Source: Coriaria nepalensis (Eukaryota > Streptophyta > Magnoliopsida > Cucurbitales > Coriariaceae). Taken from it: DNA of 64,000 nt. The notes beneath the pieces are model-generated. The model was not told the origin of the DNA. It ran no database searches and saw only the letters and a list, made by a program, of their open reading frames with translations. Below, one piece after another: positions 54,076 to 64,000 of this stretch. The translations under genes were made by a program, and so were the position numbers. The stretch is from assembly GCA_027186245.1 (NCBI GenBank), contig CP114481.1:27807501-27871500 (forward strand), given 5' to 3'. The stretch's first letter is position 1. Each line of letters starts with the position of its first letter.

Positions 54076-57000
54076 TGACTTGCTTACATAACATGCAATT
54101 AATCTATTGAATACAACAATGCATTATTTTAGCCTTAAAGAGCATATCATTCAGTCTTTTGATATCATTAAATTGTTTGAAAGCACTTCGAACTAATTCT
54201 ATTATTGCATTTAAAACACGACTTTCATGCATAACTTGCAATTGATCTACTGAAGGCAACTATGCATTTTTTTTTAGTGTTAAAGTGACATATTGCATCT
54301 CATTTACTCATTAAATCATTCTAAATCACATCAGACGAAATTCGCCTTTTAAACATGACTTTCGTGCATAACTTGCAGTTGATCTATTGAAGGCAAATAT
54401 ACATTTACTTAGCCTTAAAATTATGTCATTGAGGCTCTTCTAGCCATTAAACCATTATAAATGAATTCGAACGAATTATATTCTTGTCCTTCAAACATGA
54501 TTTTCTTACATAACCTGTAATTAATCTATTGAATATAACAATGCATTATTTTAGCCTTAAAGAGCATATCTTTCAGTCTTTTGATATCATTAAATTGTTT
54601 GAAAGCACTTCGAACTAATTCTATTATTGCATTTAAAACACGACTTTCATGCATAACTTGCAATTGATATACTGAAGGCAACTATGCATTTGTTTAGTGT
54701 TAAAGTCATATTATTGCATCTCTTTTACTCATTAAATCATTCTAAATCACTTCAGACGAAATTCACCTTTTAAACTTGAATTTCGTGCATAACTTGCAGT
54801 TGATCTATTGAAATCAACTATGTATTTACTTAGCCTTAAAATCATTTCATTGAGGCTCTTTTAGACATTAAATAATTATAAATGAATTCGAACGAATTAT
54901 ATTTTTTCCTTTCAAACATGATTTGCTTACATAACCTGCAATTAATCTATTGAATATAACAATGCATTATTTTAGCCTTAACGAGCATATCTTTCAGTCT
55001 TTTGATATCATTAAATTGTTTGAAAGCACTTCGAACTAATTCTATTATTGCTTTTTGAAACACGACATTCATGCATAACTTGCAATTGATCTACTGAAGG
55101 CAACTATGCATTTTTTTAGTCTGAAAGTCATAATATTGCATCTCTTTTACTCATTAAATCATTCTAAATCACTTCAGACGAAATTCGCCTTTTAAACATG
55201 ACTTTCGTGCATAACTTGCAGTTGATCTATTGAAGACAACTATACATTTACTTAGCCTTAAAATCAGGTCATTGAGGCTCTTCTAGCCATTAAACCATTA
55301 TAAATGAATTCGAACGAATTATATTTTTGTCCTTCAAACATGATTTTCTTACGTAACCTGCAATTAATCTATTGAATATAACAATGCATTATTTTAGCCT
55401 TAAAGAGCATATCTTTCAGTCTTTTGATATCATTAAATTGTTTGAAAGCACTTCGAACTAATTCTATTATTGCATTTAAAACACGACTTTCATGCATAAC
55501 TTGCAATTGATCTACTGAAGGCAACTATGCATTTTTTTAGTGTTAAAGTCATATTATTGCAACTCTTTTACTCATTAAATCATTCTAAATCACTTCGGAC
55601 GAAATTCACCTTTTAAACATTACTTTCGTGCATAACATGCAGTTGATCTATTGAAAGCAACTATGCATTTACTTAGCCTTAAAATCATTTCATTGAGGCT
55701 CCTCTAGCCATTAAATCATTATAAATGAATTCGAACGAATCATATTTTTGCCCTTCAAACATGATTTTGTTACATAACCTGCAATTAATCTATTGAATAT
55801 AACAATGCATTATTTTAGCCTTAAAGAGCATATCTTTCAGTCTTTTGATATCATTAAATTATTTGAAAGCACTTCGAACTAATTCTATTATTGCTTTTTA
55901 AAACACGACTTTCATGCATAACTTGCAATTGGTCTACTGAAGGCAACTATGCATTTTTTTAGTCTTAAAGTCATATTATTGCATCTCATTTACTCATTAA
56001 ATCATTCTAAATCACATCAGACGAAATTCGCCTCTTAAACATGACTTTCGTGCATAACTTGCAGTTGATCTATTGAACGCAAATATACATTTACTTAGCC
56101 TTAAAATTATGTCATTGAGGCTCTTCTAGCCATTAAACCATTATAAATGAATTCGAACGAATTATATTTTTGTCCTTCAAACATTATTTTCTTACATAAC
56201 CTGCAATTAATCTATTGAATATAACAATGCATTATTTTAGCCTTAAAGAGCATATCATTCAGTCTTTTGATATCATTAAATTGTTTGAAAGCACTTCGAA
56301 CTAATTCTATTATTGCATTTAAAACTCGACTTTCATACATAACTTGCAATTGATCTACTGGAGGCAACTATTCATTTTTTTAGTCTTAAAGTCATATTAT
56401 TGCATCTCATTTACTCATTAAATCATTCTAAATCACATCAGACGAAATTCGCCTTTTAAACATGACTTTCGTGCATAACTTGCAATTGATCTATTGAAAG
56501 CAACTATACATTTACTTAGCCTTAAAATCATGTCATTGAGGCTCTTCTAGCCATTAAATCATTATAAATGAATTTAAACGAATCATATTTTTGCCCTTCA
56601 AACATGATTTGCTTACATAACCTGCAATTAATCTATTGAATACAAAAATCCATTATTTTAGCCTTAAAGAGCATATCAATCAGTCTTTTCAGATCATTAA
56701 ATTGTTTGAAAGCACTTCGAACCAATTCTATTTTTACGTTTAAAACACTACTTTCTTGCATAACTTGCAATTGATCTACTGAAGGTAACTGTGCATTTTT
56801 TTAGTGTTAAAGTCATATTATTGCATCTCGTTTACTCATTAAATCATTCTAAATCACTTCAGACGAAATTCGCCTTTTAAACATCACTTTCGTGCATAAG
56901 TTGCAGTTGATCTATTGAAGGCAACCATACATTTACTTAGACTTAAAATCATGTCACTGAGGCTCTTTTAGTCATTAAATCATTATAAGAGAATTCGAAC

Positions 57001-60000
57001 GAATTATATTTTTTCCCTTCAAACATGATTTTCTTACATAACTTGCAATTAATCTATCGAAGACAACAATGCATTATTTTAGGCTTAAAGAGCATATCAT
57101 TCAGTCTTTTGATATCATTAAATTGTTTGAAAGCACTTCGAACTAATTCTATTATTGCATTTAAAACACGACTTTCATGCATAACTTGCGATTGATCTAC
57201 TGCAGGCAACTATGCATTTTTTTAGTGTTAAAGTCATATTATTTCATCTCTTTTACTCGTTAAATCATTCTAAATCACTTCAGACGAAATTCGCCTTTTA
57301 AACATGACTTTCGTGCATAACTTGCAGTTGATCTATTGAAGGCAACTATACATTTACTTAGCCTTAAAATCATGTCATTGAGGCACTTCTAGTCATTAAA
57401 TCATTATAAATGAATTCGAACGAATCATATTTTTGCCCTACAAACATGATTTGCTTACATAACCTGCAATTAATCTATTGAATATAACAATGCATTATTT
57501 TAGCCTTAAAGAGCATATCATTCAGTCTTTTCATATCATTAAATTGTTTGAAAGCACTTCGAAATAATTCTATTTTCGCATTGAAAACATGACTTTCATG
57601 CATAACTTGCAATTGATCTACTGAAGGCAACTATGCAATTTTTTTAGTGTTAAAGTCATATTATTGCATCTCTTTTACTCATTAAATCATTCTAAATCAC
57701 TTCGGACGAAATTCACCTTTTAAACATTACTTTCGTGCATAACATGCAGTTGATCTATTGAAAGCAACTATGCATTTACTTAGCCTTAAAATCATTTCAT
57801 TGAGGCTCCTCTAGCCATTAAATCATTATAAATGAATTCGAACGAATCATATTTTTGCCCTTCAAACATGATTTTCTTACATAACCTGCAATTAATCTAT
57901 TGAATATAACAATGCATTATTTTAGCCTTAAAGAGCATATCATTCAGTCTTTTGATATCATTAAATTATTTGAAAGCACTTCGAACTAATTCTATTATTG
58001 CTTTTTAAAACACGACTTTCATGCATAACTTGCAATTGGTCTACTGAAGGCAACTATGCATTTTTTCAGTCTTAAAGTCATATTATTGCATCTCATTTAC
58101 TCATTAAATCATTCTAAATCACATCAGACGAAATTCGCCTTTTAAACATGACTTTCGTGCATAACTTGCAGTTGATCTATTGAAGGCAACTATACATTTA
58201 CTTAGCCTTAAAATCATGTCATTGAGGCTCTTCTAGCCATTAAATCATTATAAATGAATTTAAACGAATCATATTTTTGCCCTTCAAACATGATTTGCTT
58301 ACATAACCTGCAATTAATCTATTGAATATAACAATGCATTATTTTAGCCTTAAAGAGCATATCAATCAGTCTTTTCAGATCATTAAATTGTTTGAAAGCA
58401 CTTCGAACTAAATCTATTTTTACGTTTAAAACACTACTTTCTTGCATAACTTGCAATTGATCTACTGAAGGCAACTGTGCATTTTTTTAGTGTTAAAGTC
58501 ATATTATTGCATCTCGTTTACTCATTAAATCATTCTAAATCACTGGAGACGAAATTCACCTTTTAAACCTGACTTTCGTGCATAAGTTGCAGTTGATCAA
58601 TTGAAAGCAACTATACATTTACTTAGACTTAAAATCATGTCATTAAGGCTCTTCTAGTCATTAAATCATTATCACTGAATTCGAACGAATTATTTTTTGC
58701 CTTTCAAACATGATTTTCTTACATAACTTGCAATTAATCTATTGAAGACAACAATGCATTATTTTAGCTTTAAAGAGCATATCATTCAGTCTTTTGATAT
58801 CAATAAATTGTTTGAAAGCACTTCGAACTAATTCTATTATTGCATTTAAAACACGACTTTCATGCATAACTTGCAATTGATCTACTGAAGGCAGCTATGC
58901 ATTTTTTTTAGTGTTAAAGTGACATATTGCATTTCTTTTACTCATTAAATCATTCTAAATCACTTCAGACGAAATTCGCCTTTTAAACATGACCTTCGCG
59001 CATAACTTGCAGTTGATCTTTTGAAGGCAACTATACATTTACTTCGCCTTAAAACCATGTCATTGAGGCTCTTCTAGTCATTAAACCATTATAAATTAAT
59101 TCGAACGAATTATATTTTCGTCCTTCAAACACGATTTGCTTACATAACCTGCAATTAATCTATTGAATACAACAATGCATTATTTTAGCTTTCAAGAGCA
59201 TATCATTCAGTCTTTTGATATCGTTAAATTGTTTGAAAGCACTTCGAACTAATTCTATTATTGCATTTAAAACACGACTTTCATGCATAACTTGCAATTG
59301 ATCTACTGAAGGCAACTATTCATTTTTTTAGTGTTAAAGTGATATTATTGCATCTCGTTTACTCATTAAATCATTCTAAATCACTTCAGACGAAATTCGC
59401 CTTTTAAACATGACTTTCGTGCATAACTTGCAGTTGATCTATTGAAGGCAACTACACATTTACTTAGACTTAAAATCATGTCATTAAGGCTCTTCTAGTC
59501 ATTAAATCATTATAAATTAATTCGAACGAATTATATTTTTGTCCTTCAAACATGATTTGCTTACATAACCCACAATTAATCTATTGAATACAACAATGCA
59601 TTATTTTAGCCTTAAAGAGCATATCATTCAGTCTTTTGATATCATTAAATTGTTTGAAAGCACTTCGAACTAATTCTATTATTGCATTTAAAACTCGACT
59701 TTCATACATAACTTGCAATTGATCTACTGGAGGCAACTATTCATTTTTTTAGTGTTAAAGTGATATTATTGCACCTCGTTTACTCATTAAATCATTCTAA
59801 ATCACTTCAGACGAAATTTGCCTTTTAAACATGACTTTCGTGCATAACTTGCAGTTGATCTATTGAAGGCAACTATCCATTTACTTAGCGTTAAAACCAT
59901 GTCATTGAGGCTCTTCAAGTCATTTAATCATTATAAATTAATTCGAACGAATTATATTTTTGTCCTTCAAACATGATTTGCTTACATAACCTCCAATTAA

Positions 60001-61377
60001 TCTATTGAATACAACAATGCATTATTTTAGCCTTAAAGAGCATATCATTCAGTCTTTTGATATCATTAAATTGTTTGAAAGCACTTCGAACTAATTCTAT
60101 TATTGCATTTAAAACTCGACTTTCATACATAACTTGCAATTGATCTACTGGAGGCAACTATTCATTTTTTTAGTGTTAAAGTGATATTATTGCACCTCGT
60201 TTACTCATTAAATCATTCTAAATCACTTCAGACGAAATTTGCCTTTTAAACATGACTTTCGTGCATAACTTGCAGTTGATCTATTGAAGGCAACTATCCA
60301 TTTACTTAGCCTTAAAATCATGTCATTGAGGCTCTTCTAGTCATTAAATCATTATAAATTAATTTTAACGAATTATATTTTTGTCCTTCAAACATGATTT
60401 GCTTACATAACCTCCAATTAATCTATTGAATACAACAATGCATTATTTTAGCGTTAAAGAGCATATCATTCAGTCTTTTGATATCATTAAATTGTTTGAA
60501 AGCACTTCGAACTAATTCTATTATTGCATTTAAAACACGACTTTCATGCATAACTTGCAATTGATATACTGAAGGCAACTATGCATTTTTTTAGTGTTAA
60601 AGTGATATTATTGCATTTCTTTTACTCATTAAATCATTCTAAATCACTTCAGACGAAATTCGCCTTTTAAACATGACTTTGGTGCATAACTTGCAGTTGA
60701 TCTATTGAAGGCAACTATCCATTTACTTAGCCTTAAAATCATGTCATTGAGGCTCTTCTAGTCATTAAATCATTATAAATTAATTTTAACGAATTATATT
60801 TTTGTCCTTCAAACATGATTTGCTTACATAACCTCCAATTAATCTATTGAATACAACAATGCATTATTTTAGCGTTAAAGAGCATATCATTCAGTCTTTT
60901 GATATCATTAAATTGTTTGAAAGCACTTCGAACTAATTCTATTATTGCATTTAAAACACGACTTTCATGCATAACTTGCAATTGATATACTGAAGGCAAC
61001 TATGCATTTTTTTAGTGTTAAAGTGATATTATTGCATTTCTTTTACTCATTAAATCATTCTAAATCACTTCAGACGAAATTCGCCTTTTAAACATGACCT
61101 TCGCGCATAACTTGCAGTTGATCTTTTGAAGGCAACTATCCATTTACTTAGCGTTAAAACCATGCCATTGAGGCTCTTCAAGTCATTTAATCATTATAAA
61201 TTAATTCGAACGAATTATATTTTTGTCCTTCAAACATGATTTGCTTACATAACCTCCAATTAATCTATTGAATACAACAATGCATTATTTTAGCCTTAAA
61301 GAGCATATCATTCAGTCTTTTGATATCATTAAATTGTTTGAAAGCACTTCGAACTAATTCTATTATTGCATTTAAAA

Positions 61378-62219
61378 CTCGACTTTCATACATAACTTGC
61401 AATTGATCTACTGGAGGCAACTATTCATTTTTTTAGTGTTAAAGTGATATTATTGCACCTCGTTTACTCATTAAATCATTCTAAATCACTTCAGACGAAA
61501 TTTGCCTTTTAAACATGACTTTCGTGCATAACTTGCAGTTGATCTATTGAAGGCAACTATCCATTTACTTAGCCTTAAAATCATGTCATTGAGGCTCTTC
61601 TAGTCATTAAATCATTACAAATTAATTTTAACAAATTATATTTTTGTCCTTCAAACATGATTTGCTTACATAACCTCCAATTAATCTATTGAATACAACA
61701 ATGCATTATTTTAGCCTTAAAGAGCATATCATTCAGTCTTTTGATATCATTAAATTGTTTGAAAGCACTTCGAACTAATTCTATTATTGCATTTAAAACA
61801 CGACTTTCATGCATAACTTGCAATTGATATACTGAAGGCAACTATGCATTTTTTTAGTGTTAAAGTGATATTATTGCATTTCTTTTACTCATTAAATCAT
61901 TCTAAATCACTTCAGACGAAATTCGCCTTTTAAACATGACCTTCGCGCATAACTTGCAGTTGATCTTTTGAAGGCAACTATACATTTACTTAGCGTTAAA
62001 ACCATGTCATTGAGGCTCTTCAAGTCATTTAATCATTATAAATTAATTCGAACGAATTATATTTTTGTCCTTCAAACATGATTTGCTTACATAACCTCCA
62101 ATTAATCTATTGAATACAACAATGCATTATTTTAGCCTTAAAGAGCATATCATTCAGTCTTTTGATATCATTAAATTGTTTGAAAGCACTTCGAACTAAT
62201 TCTATTATTGCATTTAAAA
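61378..62219 (+). repeat. 842-bp HOR copy 1
   Basis: It consists of a variant trimer (CTCGAC A form; B dyad changed to AATTTTAACAAATT near 61,622) followed by a normal-A trimer with GATATACTG, GACCTTCGCGC and GCGTTAAAACC (near 61,993). Confidence 0.85.
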
Positions 62220-63061
62220 CTCGACTTTCATACATAACTTGCAATTGATCTACTGGAGGCAACTATTCATTTTTTTAGTGTTAAAGTGATATTATTGCAC
62301 CTCGTTTACTCATTAAATCATTCTAAATCACTTCAGACGAAATTTGCCTTTTAAACATGACTTTCGTGCATAACTTGCAGTTGATCTATTGAAGGCAACT
62401 ATCCATTTACTTAGCCTTAAAATCATGTCATTGAGGCTCTTCTAGTCATTAAATCATTATAAATTAATTTGAACGAATTATATTTTTGTCCTTCAAACAT
62501 GATTTGCTTACATAACCTCCAATTAATCTATTGAATACAACAATGCATTATTTTAGCCTTAAAGAGCATATCATTCAGTCTTTTGATATCATGAAATTGT
62601 TTGAAAGCACTTCGAACTAATTCTATTATTGCATTTAAAACACGACTTTCATGCATAACTTGCAATTGATATACTGAAGGCAACTATGCATTTTTTTAGT
62701 TGTAAAGTGATATTATTGCATTTCTTTTACTCATTAAATCATTCTAAATCACTTCAGACGAAATTCGCCTTTTAAACATGACCTTCGCGCATAACTTGCA
62801 GTTGATCTTTTGAAGGCAACTATACATTTACTTAGCGTTAAAACCATGTCATTGAGGCTCTTCAAGTCATTTAATCATTATAAATTAATTCGAACGAATT
62901 ATATTTTTGTCCTTCAAACATGATTTGCTTACATAACCTCCAATTAATCTATTGAATACAACAATGCATTATTTTAGCCTTAAAGAGCATATCATTCAGT
63001 CTTTTGATATCATTAAATTGTTTGAAAGCACTTCGAACTAATTCTATTATTGCATTTAAAA
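62220..63061 (+). repeat. 842-bp HOR copy 2
   Basis: It has the same order of trimers as the previous copy. The variant-trimer dyad here reads AATTTGAACGAATT near 62,466. AGTTGTAAAGTG near 62,698 and ATCATGAAATTG near 62,588 are private changes. It is followed by two variant trimers in a row (63062-63482 and 63483-63903). Confidence 0.85.
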
Positions 63062-63903
63062 CTCGACTTTCATACATAACTTGCAATTGATCTACTGGAG
63101 GCAACTATTCATTTTTTTAGTGTTAAAGTGATATTATTGCACCTCGTTTACTCATTAAATCATTCTAAATCACTTCAGACGAAATTTGCCTTTTAAACAT
63201 GACTTTCGTGCATAACTTGCAGTTGATCTATTGAAGGCAACTATCCATTTACTTAGCCTTAAAATCATGTCATTGAGGCTCTTCTAGTCATTAAATCATT
63301 ATAAATTAATTTGAACGAATTATATTTTTGTCCTTCAAACATGATTTGCTTACATAACCTCCAATTAATCTATTGAATACAACAATGCATTATTTTAGCC
63401 TTAAAGAGCATATCATTCAGTCTTTTGATATCATTAAATTGTTTGAAAGCACTTCGAACTAATTCTATTATTGCATTTAAAACTCGACTTTCATACATAA
63501 CTTGCAATTGATCTACTGGAGGCAACTATTCATTTTTTTAGTGTTAAAGTGATATTATTGCACCTCGTTTACTCATTAAATCATTCTAAATCACTTCAGA
63601 CGAAATTTGCCTTTTAAACATGACTTTCGTGCATAACTTGCAGTTGATCTATTGAAGGCAACTATCCATTTACTTAGCCTTAAAATCATGTCATTGAGGC
63701 TCTTCTAGTCATTAAATCATTATAAATTAATTTGAACGAATTATATTTTTGTCCTTCAAACATGATTTGCTTACATATCCTCCAATTAATCTATTGAATA
63801 CAACAATGCATTATTTTAGCCTTAAAGACCATATCATTCAGTCTTTTGATATCATTAAATTGTTTGAAAGCACTTCGAACTAATTCTATTATTGCATTTA
63901 AAA

Positions 63904-64000
63904 CACGACTTTCATGCATAACTTGCAATTGATATACTGAAGGCAACTATGCATTTTTTTAGTGTTAAAGTGATATTATTGCATTTCTTTTACTCATTAA
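63904..64000 (+). repeat. Partial type A monomer at window edge
   Basis: This is a normal A (CACGACTTTCATGCATAAC, GATATACTG, GTGATATTATTGCATTTC), cut by the end of the window at CTCATTAA. It shows that the array continues to the right. Confidence 0.9.

Larger units (their letters stand above)
51620..59690 (+). repeat. Mosaic sub-array with divergent trimers
   Basis: This is the most heterogeneous stretch. Variants include TGGATTTAAACCAC, CATTGACGCTC, a C-A junction with TGCTTTTTAAAACACG (near 55,892 and 58,000; TGCTTTTTGAAAC near 55,049), AATATAACAATGC forms of C from 54.5 kb, AACATTACTTTCG forms of B near 55,617 and 57,724, and GAATTTAAACGAATC near 56,572 and 58,257. A shortened B has GAATTATTTTTTGCC near 58,687. 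No gene is present. Confidence 0.72.
1..64000 (+). repeat. Satellite DNA array, ~421-bp trimeric repeat unit
   Basis: Every line of the window can be read as the same three related monomers in fixed order A-B-C, head to tail, with a trimer period of 420-422 bp (A starts at 2, 424, 845, 1265 and so on to 63904). I saw no unique sequence, mobile element, RNA gene or plausible coding region interrupting it, and no inverted block larger than a few tens of bases. Base composition is about 70% A+T. All frames carry frequent stops. The longest open stretches, 75-86 codons, are accidental. Tandem HOR structure of this kind is typical of eukaryotic centromeric or heterochromatic satellites; the exact chromosomal location and species cannot be told from the sequence. 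The plus-strand orientation is only a convention. Confidence 0.97.
59694..64000 (+). repeat. Sub-array 3: 842-bp HOR and single-trimer repeats
   Basis: A type A variant (CTCGACTTTCATACATAAC, CTACTGGAGGC, TATTGCACCTCG, GAAATTTGCC) alternates with a normal A followed by a B variant with GCGTTAAAACCATG and TTCAAGTCATTTAATC. The variant A starts at 59694, 60115, 61378, 62220, 63062 and 63483; intervals are 421, 1263, 842, 842 and 421 bp. An older copy of the variant A is near 56,328. All C monomers here share ACATAACCTCCAATTAATC or close forms. The array continues past the window edge. Confidence 0.88.

Noticed and set aside
1..64000. CRISPR array
   Set aside because: Repeats are directly adjacent ~140-bp monomers with graded similarity, without short identical repeats separated by unique spacers, and without cas genes.
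1..64000. CENP-B box or telomere repeats
   Set aside because: The TTCG....A..CGGG core is not present (no CGGG seen), and no runs of TTAGGG, TTAGG or TTTAGGG were found.
1..64000. Transposon or retroelement insertion, tRNA or rRNA genes
   Set aside because: The A-B-C order is unbroken throughout; there are no terminal repeats, target-site duplications, coding remnants or RNA gene motifs between monomers.
1..64000. Naming a source species or known satellite family
   Set aside because: Monomers near 140 bp and ~70% A+T occur in satellites of several insect and plant groups; I do not recognise this sequence and cannot search.

Overview
The whole 64 kb window is one uninterrupted block of AT-rich tandem satellite DNA (about 70% A+T by hand count of one unit). 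It holds no supportable gene, RNA gene, transposon or CRISPR array. It is eukaryotic in character: a head-to-tail array with several levels of higher-order repeat (HOR), as found at centromeres, in pericentromeric heterochromatin or in other constitutive heterochromatin. I cannot name the species. Both window edges lie inside the array, so its true length and flanks are unknown.

The basic unit is a trimer of about 421 bp. It is built from three related but distinct monomers: A (136-137 bp), B (142 bp) and C (143 bp). About 152 trimers, or roughly 455 monomers, run in the same orientation. The monomers share a conserved first half (motif near CATGA..TT, CATAAC, TGCA.TT.ATCT) and differ mainly in the second half. 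B carries a 16-base near-palindrome, TAATTCGAACGAATTA, in most units.

Above the trimer the array is a patchwork of amplified blocks, each spaced by near-exact multiples of about 421 bp. (1) 1-12.2 kb: trimers with 1.68, 2.1 and 2.5 kb spacings of a marker B variant, a nested 2.95/2.53 kb duplication, and a pair of ~1.9 kb blocks 8,003 bp apart. (2) 12.2-15.1 kb: diverged mosaic. (3) 15.1-23.9 kb: a very regular 1,263-bp HOR (three trimers, nine monomers). (4) 23.9-31.7 kb: mosaic with an 842-bp duplication and a local fold-back rearrangement near 26.86 kb. (5) 31.7-43.45 kb: two near-identical tandem copies of a 5,867-bp block. (6) 43.45-59.7 kb: mosaic with several small duplications at offsets of 842, 1,684 and 1,263 bp. 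(7) 59.7-64 kb: trimers arranged mainly as an 842-bp HOR.

The picture fits repeated local amplification by unequal exchange or replication-based copying, with several separate young foci divided by older, more diverged stretches. Any protein-binding, centromeric or transcriptional role is inference; the sequence shows only repeat structure.
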